From contig JABJIC010000028.1 in the NCBI GenBank assembly GCA_018661465.1, forward strand, positions 124,001 to 188,000: a stretch of DNA of 64,000 nucleotides. The letters are read 5' to 3'. Below the pieces are notes generated by a model, which searched no databases, was not told the origin of the DNA, and saw only the letters and a list, made by a program, of their open reading frames with translations. Position numbers and translations under genes: made by a program. Position 1 is the stretch's first letter, and every line of letters starts with the position of its first letter. Shown here one piece after another: positions 1-9,496 of this stretch. This DNA comes from Gammaproteobacteria bacterium. Its GTDB lineage: Bacteria; Pseudomonadota; Gammaproteobacteria; Pseudomonadales; Pseudohongiellaceae.

Positions 1-608
1 ATATTACAGGTTATGAATTTTCACAATTGTTGGATCAATTTGTCCAACAAGATGTGGTTATCGTGAATACAACAAGTGCAAGCTATGGATTTTCTGCTTC
101 CCTCTCTGCTGAGGGAAGAGTCGTCATTTCTTCAACACGTTCATCCAGTGAGAGATATGACCCAATCTTCTCTCGTTATTTTATCGAGGCTCTGGATGGC
201 CGCAATGGGGATAGAGACAAGAATAATCGAGTCTCTATGTTAGAAGCATTTAATTATGCGAAAGATAATGTAGAGCAGTTTTACGAAGAACAAGGCAGGC
301 TTGCGGCTGAACACGCAGGTTTGGATGATAACGGAGATGCTCTGTTTTCCTTGAACCCGACAATCGAAGAAATTGACGGAAGACTGGCTGAAATAGCCTA
401 TATAGATTCTCTCAGCGTTAGTGATGAAGTTCTCTCGCCTCGAGCTCTTGAGCTTAAGTCAGAGATGCAGGACCTGGAGAGATCAGTATTTATTCTGCGC
501 GGCAGAAAAGCCGATTTTCTGGAAGCCGATTACTGGCAGCAAATGGAAGAGTTGTTGATTGGATTGGCGAGAACGACAGGACAATATAATGAACAAATAT
601 CTCAGTAG
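1..608 (+). CDS. Caspase/C13-like peptidase domain protein, C-terminal part (5' end outside window)
   Basis: The reading frame is already open at base 3, so this is the C-terminal ~200 residues of a longer protein. The segment NTTSASYGFSASLS followed by RVVISSTRSSSER is the pattern I associate with bacterial caspase/legumain-like (clan CD) proteins: a 'the act left no trace, the data were falsified' type loop after the core strand. The catalytic His/Cys pair is not in view. A stretch DRDKNNRVSMLEAF resembles an EF-hand calcium loop, and the C-terminus is predicted helical and acidic. It overlaps the next gene by 20 bases, so it is probably the upstream member of the 1-8191 operon. The family call is inference from a fragment; the reading frame itself is certain. 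Confidence 0.6.
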   Translation, partial: ITGYEFSQLLDQFVQQDVVIVNTTSASYGFSASLSAEGRVVISSTRSSSERYDPIFSRYFIEALDGRNGDRDKNNRVSMLEAFNYAKDNVEQFYEEQGRLAAEHAGLDDNGDALFSLNPTIEEIDGRLAEIAYIDSLSVSDEVLSPRALELKSEMQDLERSVFILRGRKADFLEADYWQQMEELLIGLARTTGQYNEQISQ

Positions 609-3297
609 TAAATATTTGCGTCTATTAGCGGCCTCAGGGCTGTTTGCCATATTTCTGACGCCAGCTACTTTAACTGCGCAAGTTGCGCAGACTAATACTG
701 GCGAGTCGGCTCTATTTCGAGGCGAGCAACTGCTTCTTACTGGCTCCTATGCAGCAGCAAGCGATATTTTTCAGATGGCTGACGGACTGGATCGCAATGA
801 AGGGCTTGTGGGAGCCAGTCGTGCTTTCGCCATGATGGGCAATTATCAGGAAGCGATGAATGTGGTGGAAGCCGCAATCGAAGACGGAGATTATGCAAGC
901 TCTCCCTTTCTTAGCACTCAGCTAGCGGAAATCAAACGAACAGTCGGTGAATCTGAAGAGGCGCTGAATATTCTACAGGCCGTAGTTCAGGGCCTTGGGG
1001 ATCCACCGGTTCGTACTTTGGTTCAATACGGCAGTGTGCTTAAGTTTCGAGGCGACAAGCAGGCATCACGACAAATACTTGGACAGGCAGTAGATCGCTA
1101 TAACGATGGCCTGGTGTTTAGTTCGGAAGATGTAGCTATGGTTGCTCTGGCGAGTTGGTTGATGGACAGCTTTCATGATGCCAACAGTCTGTTTAATGAA
1201 GCCACCAGGGCGAATCCAAATAATCTCGAAGCCCATGTACTGTGGGGTAATCTATTTCTCGAAAAATACAATGCCACCGATGCGGAGCGTTCCTATCAGG
1301 AAGCTCTGGACCTCAATAGCCGATACACCCCGGCGCTGGTTGGTATAGCCAGTGTAGTGGGGGACGAGCGAGCTCTTCAGAGAGCCTTGGCCATCAACCC
1401 GAATTATGTCCCTGCAATGGAGACCTATGCTCAGTTGCTGTTACTAAATGGTCGAGAGCAAGAGGCTCAGGATTATTTTACTCAGGCACTGGCTCTCAAT
1501 CCTGAATCATTGAAAACTCTAAGCACTCTTGCCTCTCAGGCAATGATGGAAGAGCAGTTTGAAGACTATGAACGCTATCTCGCTACTGTGGAAGGGTTTA
1601 GTCCAGGCAATCCTCAGTTCCTAGGCGATGTTGCAGACACCTTCGGTAAAAATTATCGCTTCGATGAAGCTGTGGAATTTGCCAGGGCATCCATTGATGC
1701 TGATCCTGAATACTGGCAGGGATATACGGTTCTGGGCGGCAATCTAATTCGTCTGGGTGAGGAAGACGAAGGCAGGAGAAATCTTGAGATCGGTTTTGAA
1801 AACGATCCCTTCAATGTAATGACCTCGAATATGCTTACGGTGTTCGACACTCTAGCCACTTATAGAACCCTGGAGAGTGAACACTTCAAGGTTCACATGA
1901 GTGATCACGATGCCGACATTCTTTGGCCCTATCTCGAGCCTCTGCTCGAAGAAGGTTGGGACACTCTTACCGAGAAATACGGTTTCGAACCCGAAGGCCC
2001 AATCCTTATCGAAGTCTTTGAAGATTCACAAGATTTTGCTGTACGTTCTGTAGGCTTGCCGGACATAGGACCTCTCGTCGGCATCTGTTTTGGCAAGGTT
2101 GTTACGCTGATTTCTCCCGACACGCTCTCGGCCAACTGGCAGGAAATAGTCTGGCATGAATTTATGCATGTGATCACTCTGCAAATGACAGCTAACCGAA
2201 TGCCACGCTGGTTGTCTGAAGGCATATCAGTGTGGGAAGAGAAGGAAGGCAGAGAATATTGGGGACGTGATCAGGGTCTGGACCTGGTTCGCGCTGCAGA
2301 GCAAGACAAACTATTGCATGTTGAAGATTTGGATTCTGGATTCTCTGGAGCAAGAAGCAACGCAGATTTGGGCTTCGCCTATTTTCAAGCCTATCTGGTT
2401 GTTGATTATATAACAGAGGAATACGGCTTCGAAAAATTGGTTGATCTGGTTAAGCAGTATGCCTTTATTAAGGAAGATGGTGATAGGTTTAATGAGGTAT
2501 TTGATCAGTCTCTTAACCAGTTCGATTCAGGTTTTCGTGGCTGGATAGATCAGCGAGTCGCTGAAATTAATGTCTATGTGCATACAGAAGATGTGCCAGA
2601 CGAAGGAGAGGGTCACGGTCATGGAGTAAGAGAGAACTCCAGCGCGATTCTGGCCGAGCTTTATAATAATGCCTCACTCAAGCAGCATATGAGTGATCGC
2701 ATTGAAGACAACCCAAGAGATTTTCAGGCTCATCTACAGCTGGGTATCGTTCTATTTAAGGAAGAGAGCTTTCTTGAAGCAAAGCAATCTCTGGAAGCGG
2801 CTTATAATATCCTGCCCAGCTACACAGGCTACCCCAGTCCTCCATTAGTGTTGTCACAAATTTACGAGCAGGAAGGTAATCGGGAAGCTCAGTTGCAGCA
2901 GTTAGAGGTTTTATTGCAAAACCTGCAGCACGATTATGGTTCGGCGATGATTCTTGCTGACGCAGCTCTGGAAGAAGGAGATTTTGATAGAGCAGATTAT
3001 TATATCGATAGAGCAATCCAGGTTGATCCATATCGCAGTGATGTTCACCAATTGAAGGCGAAGTATGCTGAGGAAATTGGGGATAGTCAGCTTGCAGTAA
3101 CTGAATACGAAGTTTTATTAAAGCTGGAAGTAGATGATCCAGTGGAAGCGCAGACAAATCTTGCAGAAGCCTATCTGCGAAACGGGCAGGCACTGCAGGC
3201 AAAAGAGAATGTGTTGTCGGCTCTTGAAACTGCGCCAAGCTATCAACGAGCGCAGCAAATATTACTGCAAGCGGTAGATGGGGAATCCATCCAGTGA
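589..3297 (+). CDS. Secreted TPR protein with gluzincin (peptidase MA-like) domain
   Basis: 902 residues from the ATG at 589; an in-frame start at 559 would put ten extra residues before a good signal peptide (NKYLSSKYLRLL then a hydrophobic core ending near LTAQ), so 589 is preferred. Residues ~50-430 are helical repeats with TPR spacing. The middle carries HEFMH at residues 523-527 (HExxH zinc motif) followed ~23 residues later by WLSEG, the usual third zinc ligand of this clan. More TPR-like repeats fill the C-terminus (~700-900). I infer a periplasmic or outer-membrane-attached metallopeptidase whose repeats hold partners. It overlaps the upstream gene by 20 bases and the downstream one by 4, so translation is probably coupled. 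Function in the MoxR operon is unknown. Confidence 0.8.
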   Translation: MNKYLSSKYLRLLAASGLFAIFLTPATLTAQVAQTNTGESALFRGEQLLLTGSYAAASDIFQMADGLDRNEGLVGASRAFAMMGNYQEAMNVVEAAIEDGDYASSPFLSTQLAEIKRTVGESEEALNILQAVVQGLGDPPVRTLVQYGSVLKFRGDKQASRQILGQAVDRYNDGLVFSSEDVAMVALASWLMDSFHDANSLFNEATRANPNNLEAHVLWGNLFLEKYNATDAERSYQEALDLNSRYTPALVGIASVVGDERALQRALAINPNYVPAMETYAQLLLLNGREQEAQDYFTQALALNPESLKTLSTLASQAMMEEQFEDYERYLATVEGFSPGNPQFLGDVADTFGKNYRFDEAVEFARASIDADPEYWQGYTVLGGNLIRLGEEDEGRRNLEIGFENDPFNVMTSNMLTVFDTLATYRTLESEHFKVHMSDHDADILWPYLEPLLEEGWDTLTEKYGFEPEGPILIEVFEDSQDFAVRSVGLPDIGPLVGICFGKVVTLISPDTLSANWQEIVWHEFMHVITLQMTANRMPRWLSEGISVWEEKEGREYWGRDQGLDLVRAAEQDKLLHVEDLDSGFSGARSNADLGFAYFQAYLVVDYITEEYGFEKLVDLVKQYAFIKEDGDRFNEVFDQSLNQFDSGFRGWIDQRVAEINVYVHTEDVPDEGEGHGHGVRENSSAILAELYNNASLKQHMSDRIEDNPRDFQAHLQLGIVLFKEESFLEAKQSLEAAYNILPSYTGYPSPPLVLSQIYEQEGNREAQLQQLEVLLQNLQHDYGSAMILADAALEEGDFDRADYYIDRAIQVDPYRSDVHQLKAKYAEEIGDSQLAVTEYEVLLKLEVDDPVEAQTNLAEAYLRNGQALQAKENVLSALETAPSYQRAQQILLQAVDGESIQ

Positions 3298-4127
3298 AAT
3301 TTCTCAAGTCCCTGTCACTGATTGTATTGCTTTGTAGCTTGTTGCCATTTATGGCCAACGCTCAGGTTTTGCAATTTGGTGATAACGAGGACTTGTCACT
3401 GTATGGAACTGAGATTACAGATTTTATCTGGATGCGTGGTCAATATACCAATCATGCCGGTGGTCGAGGCGGCTATGGTATGCGTCGCAGGGGTGGCTGG
3501 TGGGATACGGACTATCCTGATTCCGATGAGAATTTTCTTCGTGGTGTAAACCGATACACAAACGTAGATACTAACCCCAGGAACCATGCCTATATTGAGC
3601 TCACTGATCCTAAACTCTACGAGAATATTTTTCTTTATATGAATTGGAAGCGAGTTCCTATCGGTTCCTCTTCCAGTGGCCCCAATTTTTCACCAGATGA
3701 AGTCGAGGCTCTGCGCGAATTTATGTTCCGTGGTGGCTTCGTTATGGTTGACGATTTTTGGGGGCAGCCTCATCTGGACGATATGTTCGCAGAAATGGGC
3801 AAACTGTTTCCAGAAAGAGAAATAGTTAAGCTGGATACCAGTCATGAGATTTTCCATATATTCTTTGATATAGATGAAGTTGCCCAGGTGCCTGGTCGAA
3901 TGGTTACATGGGACTTTGGTGGTTATATGAGGCTGGATGACCCCAGCTATCCACCGGAGGTCTATGCAGTTTTAGACGACGATGGCCGAGTTATGATGGT
4001 CGCGAATTACAACACTGACCTTGGAGATGGATGGGAACATACTTTCTATCAGGGTTACCCCACTAAATACACGAACGAAGCGTATAAGATCGGAATCAAT
4101 TTTCTTATTTACGCATTTAGTCACTGA
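3294..4127 (+). CDS. DUF4159 family exported protein
   Basis: 277 residues starting at a GTG that overlaps the previous stop (GTGA). An N-terminal signal peptide ends near FMANAQ. The body has the features I associate with DUF4159: an RRGGWWDTDYPDSDENF block near residue 65, then a flavodoxin/GATase-like segment (LREFMFRGGFVMVDDFWG) and a C-terminal NEAYKIGINFLIYA. DUF4159 proteins are commonly encoded with MoxR, DUF58 and VWA proteins, as here, but their biochemical role is not known to me. A Gly/Arg-rich insert (residues ~56-68) precedes the conserved tryptophans. The protein likely acts in the periplasm next to the VWA membrane protein encoded at 6155. Confidence 0.85.
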   Translation: MKFLKSLSLIVLLCSLLPFMANAQVLQFGDNEDLSLYGTEITDFIWMRGQYTNHAGGRGGYGMRRRGGWWDTDYPDSDENFLRGVNRYTNVDTNPRNHAYIELTDPKLYENIFLYMNWKRVPIGSSSSGPNFSPDEVEALREFMFRGGFVMVDDFWGQPHLDDMFAEMGKLFPEREIVKLDTSHEIFHIFFDIDEVAQVPGRMVTWDFGGYMRLDDPSYPPEVYAVLDDDGRVMMVANYNTDLGDGWEHTFYQGYPTKYTNEAYKIGINFLIYAFSH

Positions 4128-4143
4128 AAGGTAGGAACCACCC

Positions 4144-5217
4144 ATGACAGATACAGAAGAAGTTGCTGAAGTTGCAGATGTTGCGGATGTTGCGGAAGTT
4201 ACAGAAAGCGCAGGGATTGAGGAGCAAGATGATCTTTCACTCGTAAAGCGAATGCAGGATGGACGCGATCAAATTGTTGGCGAGATTCAGAAAATTATCA
4301 TCGGCCAGGAAGATATCATCGATGAATTGCTGATTGCTCTATTTGCTGGAGGACACTGTTTGGTAACAGGTGTTCCCGGGCTTGCGAAGACTCTGTTGAT
4401 CAAAACTGTTGCGGATATTTTGCAGGTGGACTTCAGCCGAATTCAGTTTACTCCTGATTTAATGCCGGCAGATGTTGTGGGTTCAGAAATTGTTGAAGAG
4501 GAAAACGGTAAGCGAACTCTAAAGTTTGTAAAGGGACCTATTTTTACCAGTATCCTACTAGCGGATGAAATTAATAGAACACCTCCAAAGACCCAGTCTT
4601 CATTACTGGAAGCTATGGAAGAGCGACAGGTGACAGCGGCGGGCGTGACCTACCCGATGACGGCGCCATTCTTTGTTTTGGCCACACAAAACCCTATCGA
4701 ATTGGAAGGTACTTATCCTCTGCCTGAGGCTCAATTAGACCGGTTCATGTTCAAGATAGAGCTGGGCTACCTCTCAGAGGAAGATGAAGTAACTGTGGTA
4801 AGTAATACCACCCAGACTAATGACACAGCTCTGTCTCACCCAATTAGTGGTGAGGATATTCTGGAATTCCAACGTATCGCAAGACAGGTTCCAGCGGCCG
4901 AAGCAGTAATCCAGTATGCGGTAAGACTGGTTCATGCATCTCGACCCCAGAACGAGAGTAGTCCTCAGTTTATTAAGGACTGGATTAGCTGGGGAGCAGG
5001 TATTCGAGCTTCACAGAATCTAATTTTGGCAGGAAAAGTCAGGGCTCTATTGTTAGGTCGATATAACGTTTCCTATGGTGATGTAAGAGCACTTGCTCCA
5101 TCTGTTCTTCGCCATAGAATTTTGCTTAACTTTCACGCCGAAGCAGAAAGAGTCACAACCGATGATGTGATTCAGCGACTACTGGACGAAGTGCCGGCAC
5201 CTTCTGCTGAGATTTAG
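4144..5217 (+). CDS. MoxR-family AAA+ ATPase
   Basis: 357 residues with a clear AAA+ core: Walker A GVPGLAKT (residues ~76-83), Walker B LLADEIN (~138-144), sensor-1 TQNP (~181-184) and LDRF near 198-201, followed by the small lid domain. MoxR ATPases act as chaperone-like assembly factors, usually with VWA-domain partners; the DUF58 and BatA-type VWA genes follow immediately. The start at 4144 has an AGGA ribosome site about ten bases upstream. The N-terminus (residues 6-20) is an acidic low-complexity tail of Glu/Asp-Val-Ala units encoded by a 9-base tandem repeat; this tail is not part of the ATPase fold and could vary between strains. Confidence 0.95.
   Translation: MTDTEEVAEVADVADVAEVTESAGIEEQDDLSLVKRMQDGRDQIVGEIQKIIIGQEDIIDELLIALFAGGHCLVTGVPGLAKTLLIKTVADILQVDFSRIQFTPDLMPADVVGSEIVEEENGKRTLKFVKGPIFTSILLADEINRTPPKTQSSLLEAMEERQVTAAGVTYPMTAPFFVLATQNPIELEGTYPLPEAQLDRFMFKIELGYLSEEDEVTVVSNTTQTNDTALSHPISGEDILEFQRIARQVPAAEAVIQYAVRLVHASRPQNESSPQFIKDWISWGAGIRASQNLILAGKVRALLLGRYNVSYGDVRALAPSVLRHRILLNFHAEAERVTTDDVIQRLLDEVPAPSAEI
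4159..4203 (+). repeat. Five 9-base coding tandem repeats in the MoxR N-terminus
   Basis: Five consecutive units of the form GAN-GTT-GCN (the last ends ACA) encode (E/D)-V-A repeats directly after the first five codons of the MoxR gene. The unit is a multiple of three, so loss or gain of copies would keep the frame. Confidence 0.8.
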
Positions 5218-5260
5218 CAGTCGATCTTTGTCTCAGGGCTAACAAAACAAGCAGGATGAA

Positions 5261-6154
5261 ATGGCTGAATCAATAAACTTTCTAGACCCAAGCGTACTGG
5301 CTGGACTCCATAATCTGGAGTTGCGAGCTCGTGTAGTCGTGGAAGGATTTCTATCAGGGTTGCACAAGAGTCCTCACCGGGGATTTAGTGTGGAGTTTAA
5401 TGACTATCGCCACTATCAGCGTGGTGATGACATGCGTCATATTGACTGGAAGCTCTACGCCCGTAGCGAGAAGTTTTATATTAAGCAGTACGAAGATGAA
5501 ACTAATGTTCGCTGTATGATTCTACTGGATAGCAGTGCTTCTATGGCTTATACCTCTGGTGGAATGAGTAAGCTGGATTATGGAATTACCCTGGCCTCGG
5601 CGCTGGCATATTTTATTAATCGCCAACGGGATGCGGTGGGGCTAATCACCTTCGATGATGAGGTTAGGGACTATATACCACCTCTATGTCGCCAGCCCCA
5701 TATGATGAGAATTTTGAGGACTCTGTCTCAGATTGAGCACGGCACCAAGACCGATACCGTTAAGCCATTGACAGATCTCGCATCCTCGCTTACTAAGAAA
5801 AGCATGGTGATCTTAATTACAGACCTGCTGGAAAATGAAGAGAAAACCATCAGTACCCTGCAGAATCTGCGTGCCATGGGAAATGATGTCATTGCTTTTC
5901 ATGTTATGGATGATGCGGAATTGAATTTTCCATTCAATGAGGCGTCTGAGTTTATCGACATGGAAAATAATGAGTCCTATATCACTACGCCAGCTGCAAT
6001 TCGTAATGCCTATATGGATAACCTTAATGAGTTCCTTGCTTACTGCAAAAAACAGTGCCAGAGCAGCGGTGTCGATTACTGCCTGCTTAATACGGCAAAG
6101 CCTTTGGATGAAGCGCTGTCATCCTATATGAGTAAAAGGGCGAAGAGTTTCTAA
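5261..6154 (+). CDS. DUF58 domain protein
   Basis: 297 residues. The DUF58 signature RGDDMRHIDWKLYARSEK (about residues 54-71) is complete, with HRGFSVEFNDYRHY just before it. It is followed by a VWA-like fold with a metal-site motif DSSAS (D90, S92, S94). No signal peptide or membrane segment, so it is cytoplasmic or peripheral. The ATG at 5261 has an AGGAT site upstream. DUF58 proteins occur with MoxR and membrane VWA proteins as part of an assembly or stress-related complex; the exact substrate is not known. Its stop codon directly abuts the start of the next gene. Confidence 0.93.
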   Translation: MAESINFLDPSVLAGLHNLELRARVVVEGFLSGLHKSPHRGFSVEFNDYRHYQRGDDMRHIDWKLYARSEKFYIKQYEDETNVRCMILLDSSASMAYTSGGMSKLDYGITLASALAYFINRQRDAVGLITFDDEVRDYIPPLCRQPHMMRILRTLSQIEHGTKTDTVKPLTDLASSLTKKSMVILITDLLENEEKTISTLQNLRAMGNDVIAFHVMDDAELNFPFNEASEFIDMENNESYITTPAAIRNAYMDNLNEFLAYCKKQCQSSGVDYCLLNTAKPLDEALSSYMSKRAKSF

Positions 6155-8191
6155 ATGGTCTTTCTTACTCCCATATTTTTATTCGGCCTTCTTGCAGCGT
6201 TGATCCCTATTGGGATTCACCTCATTCGTAAAGAGAAACCACCGAAGTTGATGTTTAGCTCCATTCGATTTCTTAAAAAGACATCGCGAAAGCTAATCCT
6301 CTTTCAACATATACAGCAATGGTTGTTGCTGGCGCTTCGCTCCTTGTTGATTGCTCTGCTTGTATTCGCATTTGCCAGGCCTTTGATTGATCAGTCGGTG
6401 GCAAGTTTGCTGGATGCGGATCCGCAGTCTGTTGTGGTGATGTTAGACATCTCTATGAGCATGCGATACGGCGACAGTTTTGATCAGGCGAAGGAGTCAG
6501 CGCTTGATATAGTGAATGGTCTCTCCTCGGGAGATGAGGTCGCTCTTCTGGGTTTTTCCAATTCAGCCGAGGTGGTGAGAGAGCTTGATACCGATTTGGA
6601 CGGCGCGCGGAATTTAATCAACTCCTTCGATCAGGCAGGCTACGGTGTTACTCGATATATGCCGAACCTGAGATTGGCGGATCAACTATTAGAGACGTCG
6701 CGATATGAGAATCGTTCTATTTATCTTATTTCAGATTTTCAGGGTATTGCGCTAGGCGAAGCTGAAGATGGCTGGAAACTCGCTCCGGGAGTTAGTTTTA
6801 CTGGTATCGATGTAGGCTCCGAAGAGAGTAGTAATTTGGCGATAACTGAAGTGCGGTCTCCTCTGCAGGTATTGGAAGACGCAGAGGAACAACAAGTGCT
6901 AGCCAGAGTGAGATCTACTGGCACGATCCACCTCGACCAAGGTGAGTTAAGTCTATTTATCGACGATGAGTTGATAGAGAGACAGGCGATTGATTTGACC
7001 GATAGATCTGAGCAAGTTATTAGTTTCAGCAGCACTTTCGATGATCAGGGCAGTCATATTGGTGAAGTGCGACTTAGCGGCGACAGTTTTAGCGTTGATA
7101 ATTCCTATTTCTTTACAGTCGATGTGTTGCCGAAAATCCGCGTGCTTTTGGTGAATGGTGAAGCCTCTGATGATTGGTTCGATGACGAGGGTCATTGGTT
7201 CGGGCTCGCTGTTAGCAGTGCAGCCCAATCTCCCTTTTTATTGGAATCTATTGAGCCTGCTGAATTAAGTGCTGCTGCGCTTAGAGAAAGCGATGTTGCA
7301 GTGCTACTAAATGTTGGTGATCTTAATACCTCTCAAGCTCAGGCTGTAAATGAATATGTTGAATCAGGCGGTTCTCTGTTTCTTGCGCCTGGAGATCAAG
7401 TTGAACCGGATGTTTTTAATCGGCAGTTCGGTAATATCTCACCTGCATTGCTTCAAGGGCTTGGTTCTTTAGCTAATGATGATTACTTAGTGATTGCAGA
7501 CTTTGATAGGCGCCACCCCATTCTAAGTCCGCTAAGTAGCGACTGGTCTGCCCGATTTCAGGGGCACTGGTCTTTGCAATTGGCTGATGAGTCCGATGTG
7601 TTGATGCGATTCGATAACACCGAAGCCGCGCTGGCTGAGCGCAACGTTGGTGACAATGGAACGGGCGGTAAGGTAATTCTATTTGCTTCGGCCATGGATT
7701 TGGAATGGAATAATCTACCATTACAGGGTTTATTTTTGCCTTTTGTTCATGAAACCCTCCGCCATTTGGTTCAGGCAGATTCAGGTCAGCGCAACTTTCA
7801 AATTGGAGATAATTTCTCACTGGATCCTTCCGGTGCAGCATTGAATGTGGAGGCTGTTGATGCAAGTGGAACGGCAATAACCTTTGCTAATGACTCATTC
7901 CTGATCACCGCGGAACAACCCGGGCTTATCGATGCAACAGTAGATGGTAATCAAATGAGCTACGCAGTTAATCGAATTGCGGAGGAGTCAAACTTTGCTC
8001 GAACCGCAGTATCAGGTCTCTATGACGCCATTATTAATCCAGATACGGACCCCAATCAGACTTCAGCGGTGCAGACGGCTCAGTTAATTCAGGAGCTCGA
8101 ACGGCCACAGAGAATCTGGTGGTGGATACTGTGCCTGGTAATGCTTTTGCTACTTATGGAAGCGATAATAGCCAATCGAACCTATCGATAG
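6155..8191 (+). CDS. BatA-type VWA membrane protein
   Basis: 678 residues. The N-terminal ~75 residues match the aerotolerance-regulator N-terminal (BatA) domain: a first membrane helix (FLTPIFLFGLLAALIPIGIH), KxPxxLxFSSIRFL, and a second helix ending FAFARP. A VWA domain follows with the metal motif DISMS (D98, S100, S102). After that come a beta-rich region, a GATase-like segment near residue 330-430, and a C-terminal membrane helix (IWWWILCLVMLLLLMEA). The start abuts the stop of the DUF58 gene, so the two are translationally coupled. It is likely the membrane anchor of the MoxR complex. The BatA name is by domain; I do not assign a symbol because no batB-E set follows. Confidence 0.9.
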   Translation: MVFLTPIFLFGLLAALIPIGIHLIRKEKPPKLMFSSIRFLKKTSRKLILFQHIQQWLLLALRSLLIALLVFAFARPLIDQSVASLLDADPQSVVVMLDISMSMRYGDSFDQAKESALDIVNGLSSGDEVALLGFSNSAEVVRELDTDLDGARNLINSFDQAGYGVTRYMPNLRLADQLLETSRYENRSIYLISDFQGIALGEAEDGWKLAPGVSFTGIDVGSEESSNLAITEVRSPLQVLEDAEEQQVLARVRSTGTIHLDQGELSLFIDDELIERQAIDLTDRSEQVISFSSTFDDQGSHIGEVRLSGDSFSVDNSYFFTVDVLPKIRVLLVNGEASDDWFDDEGHWFGLAVSSAAQSPFLLESIEPAELSAAALRESDVAVLLNVGDLNTSQAQAVNEYVESGGSLFLAPGDQVEPDVFNRQFGNISPALLQGLGSLANDDYLVIADFDRRHPILSPLSSDWSARFQGHWSLQLADESDVLMRFDNTEAALAERNVGDNGTGGKVILFASAMDLEWNNLPLQGLFLPFVHETLRHLVQADSGQRNFQIGDNFSLDPSGAALNVEAVDASGTAITFANDSFLITAEQPGLIDATVDGNQMSYAVNRIAEESNFARTAVSGLYDAIINPDTDPNQTSAVQTAQLIQELERPQRIWWWILCLVMLLLLMEAIIANRTYR

Positions 8192-8327
8192 CTTGGCTAG
8201 TTGACATTAAGTTATTGAAAATGAAGTCAATTTTTCTTCTCTCGAAGCCCTCTTAAAAAATTGCCAATTTCTATTGAATAGTCCATTTTTTTGCGCCATA
8301 GTGAAAGTCACTTAAGGGTGCATATGC

Positions 8328-9065
8328 ATGGGTATATCTGCAGAAATAGACATGGCCCCAGCGGCTAATCCTCTCTCCAATACTGCGAAGCTATTTGCCA
8401 TAGTCCCCCTTTTTCTGCTCTCCAGCACTCTCAACGCTCAAACACTCTATTTTAATATTATCGATGGCATTGTCCCTGAAGTAGATGAGAATTATGAAGC
8501 TCTATCTCTGCCCGAGGGGGAGTACAGTGCCTATGATAGGAAGCAAATTGATCCTTTAGTCGACCAGGGACGTGTTCGAGAAGAGCAGGGTGACTTCTTG
8601 AGCGCTCTGTCTTATTACAAGCAGGCTCTTAATGTCGCAAGAGTGAATAATGGGCTCTATCATGAATCTCAAATTGATATCCTGGACAGAATTATAGAGA
8701 GTGAAATGGCCATGGAAAACTGGGCTGCTGTTGATAATCAATTTGCCTACATGGAATTACTTTATAACCGTTTGTTTCCCGACAACGACTATCGTCTTGA
8801 AGACGGTTTAAGGAAGGTTGTTTCATGGCATGTTACTGCGCTTAATAGAGGTCTTGATGATAAGCGAGTAGAACATCTCGAAGCTGCAGACAGATTATTT
8901 AGACTCCGCTTGGGCATAGCTGAGAGAACGCTAGCTACTAATGATCCCAAATATAGTTTCCTCAAATTCAGTATTTCGATTACTGAACGACAGTTGTTCC
9001 TTGCATCGGATTTACACAGAGAGATGTTTGGTAGTCGGCGTGTCAATTCCTTCCGTGATTACTAG
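8328..9065 (+). CDS. Uncharacterised exported helical-repeat protein
   Basis: 245 residues. An N-terminal hydrophobic segment (KLFAIVPLFLLSSTLNAQ) suggests export after a longer than usual n-region; an internal ATG at 8352 would give a more typical signal peptide. An AAGGG site lies nine bases before 8328. The body is helical, with a TPR-like pair around DQGRVREEQGDFLSALSYYK (residues ~80-100). I do not recognise a named family. It is separated by 136 bases from the MoxR operon and may have its own promoter. It could be a periplasmic scaffold; no catalytic motif is visible. Confidence 0.75.
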   Translation: MGISAEIDMAPAANPLSNTAKLFAIVPLFLLSSTLNAQTLYFNIIDGIVPEVDENYEALSLPEGEYSAYDRKQIDPLVDQGRVREEQGDFLSALSYYKQALNVARVNNGLYHESQIDILDRIIESEMAMENWAAVDNQFAYMELLYNRLFPDNDYRLEDGLRKVVSWHVTALNRGLDDKRVEHLEAADRLFRLRLGIAERTLATNDPKYSFLKFSISITERQLFLASDLHREMFGSRRVNSFRDY

Positions 9066-9445
9066 CTCAATCTAGAGAAATTCATTGTTTTGTAAGCAAG
9101 AAGAGAACGTGCGCACTCTTTGTTTGTGCTGTTCGTTATGGACTACAGAGAGTTAGAGTCTAGAGGTTCTTTGAGGCGGGTACATTTGAAATTAAGGCGC
9201 TAAAGCGGAAGCTTGCAAGCAACTCAATGCTTTAGAAAAGGGGGGAACAAAGAAAAACTCACAAGCCCCGAACTTTAGCTCTTCGAAACTCTCTACATAT
9301 CCATTAAGCAAAAAACTCCGAAGTGAAAAAATATTAACATAGTAAGCTGTGGATTTTTCACCGATTACAATTTGTCACAAACCAACTCTAAGAAAACAGC
9401 GAATAGTACTATTATCGAACGAACGTCCGATTTTTAATATGGATC
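9066..9445. other. 380-base non-coding stretch ahead of a terminator
   Basis: No plausible reading frame on either strand. The sequence is A/T-rich in its second half, including runs such as GAAAAAATATTAACATAG. It ends at a plus-strand hairpin terminator about 380 bases past the nearest plus-strand gene, which is far for ordinary termination. A small RNA ending at that hairpin is possible, but I see no convincing promoter. Confidence 0.4.
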
Positions 9446-9486
9446 AGCCGTAAGTGCTTGTTTGAAAAACACCTACGGCTTTCTTT
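9446..9486 (+). terminator. Rho-independent terminator
   Basis: Hairpin of AGCCGTAAGTG and CACCTACGGCT (one mismatch, 13-base loop) followed by TTCTTT. The T-tract is on the plus strand. It lies between the converging gene at 8328 and the RND permease gene. Confidence 0.75.
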
Positions 9487-9496
9487 ATGGTGGGGT

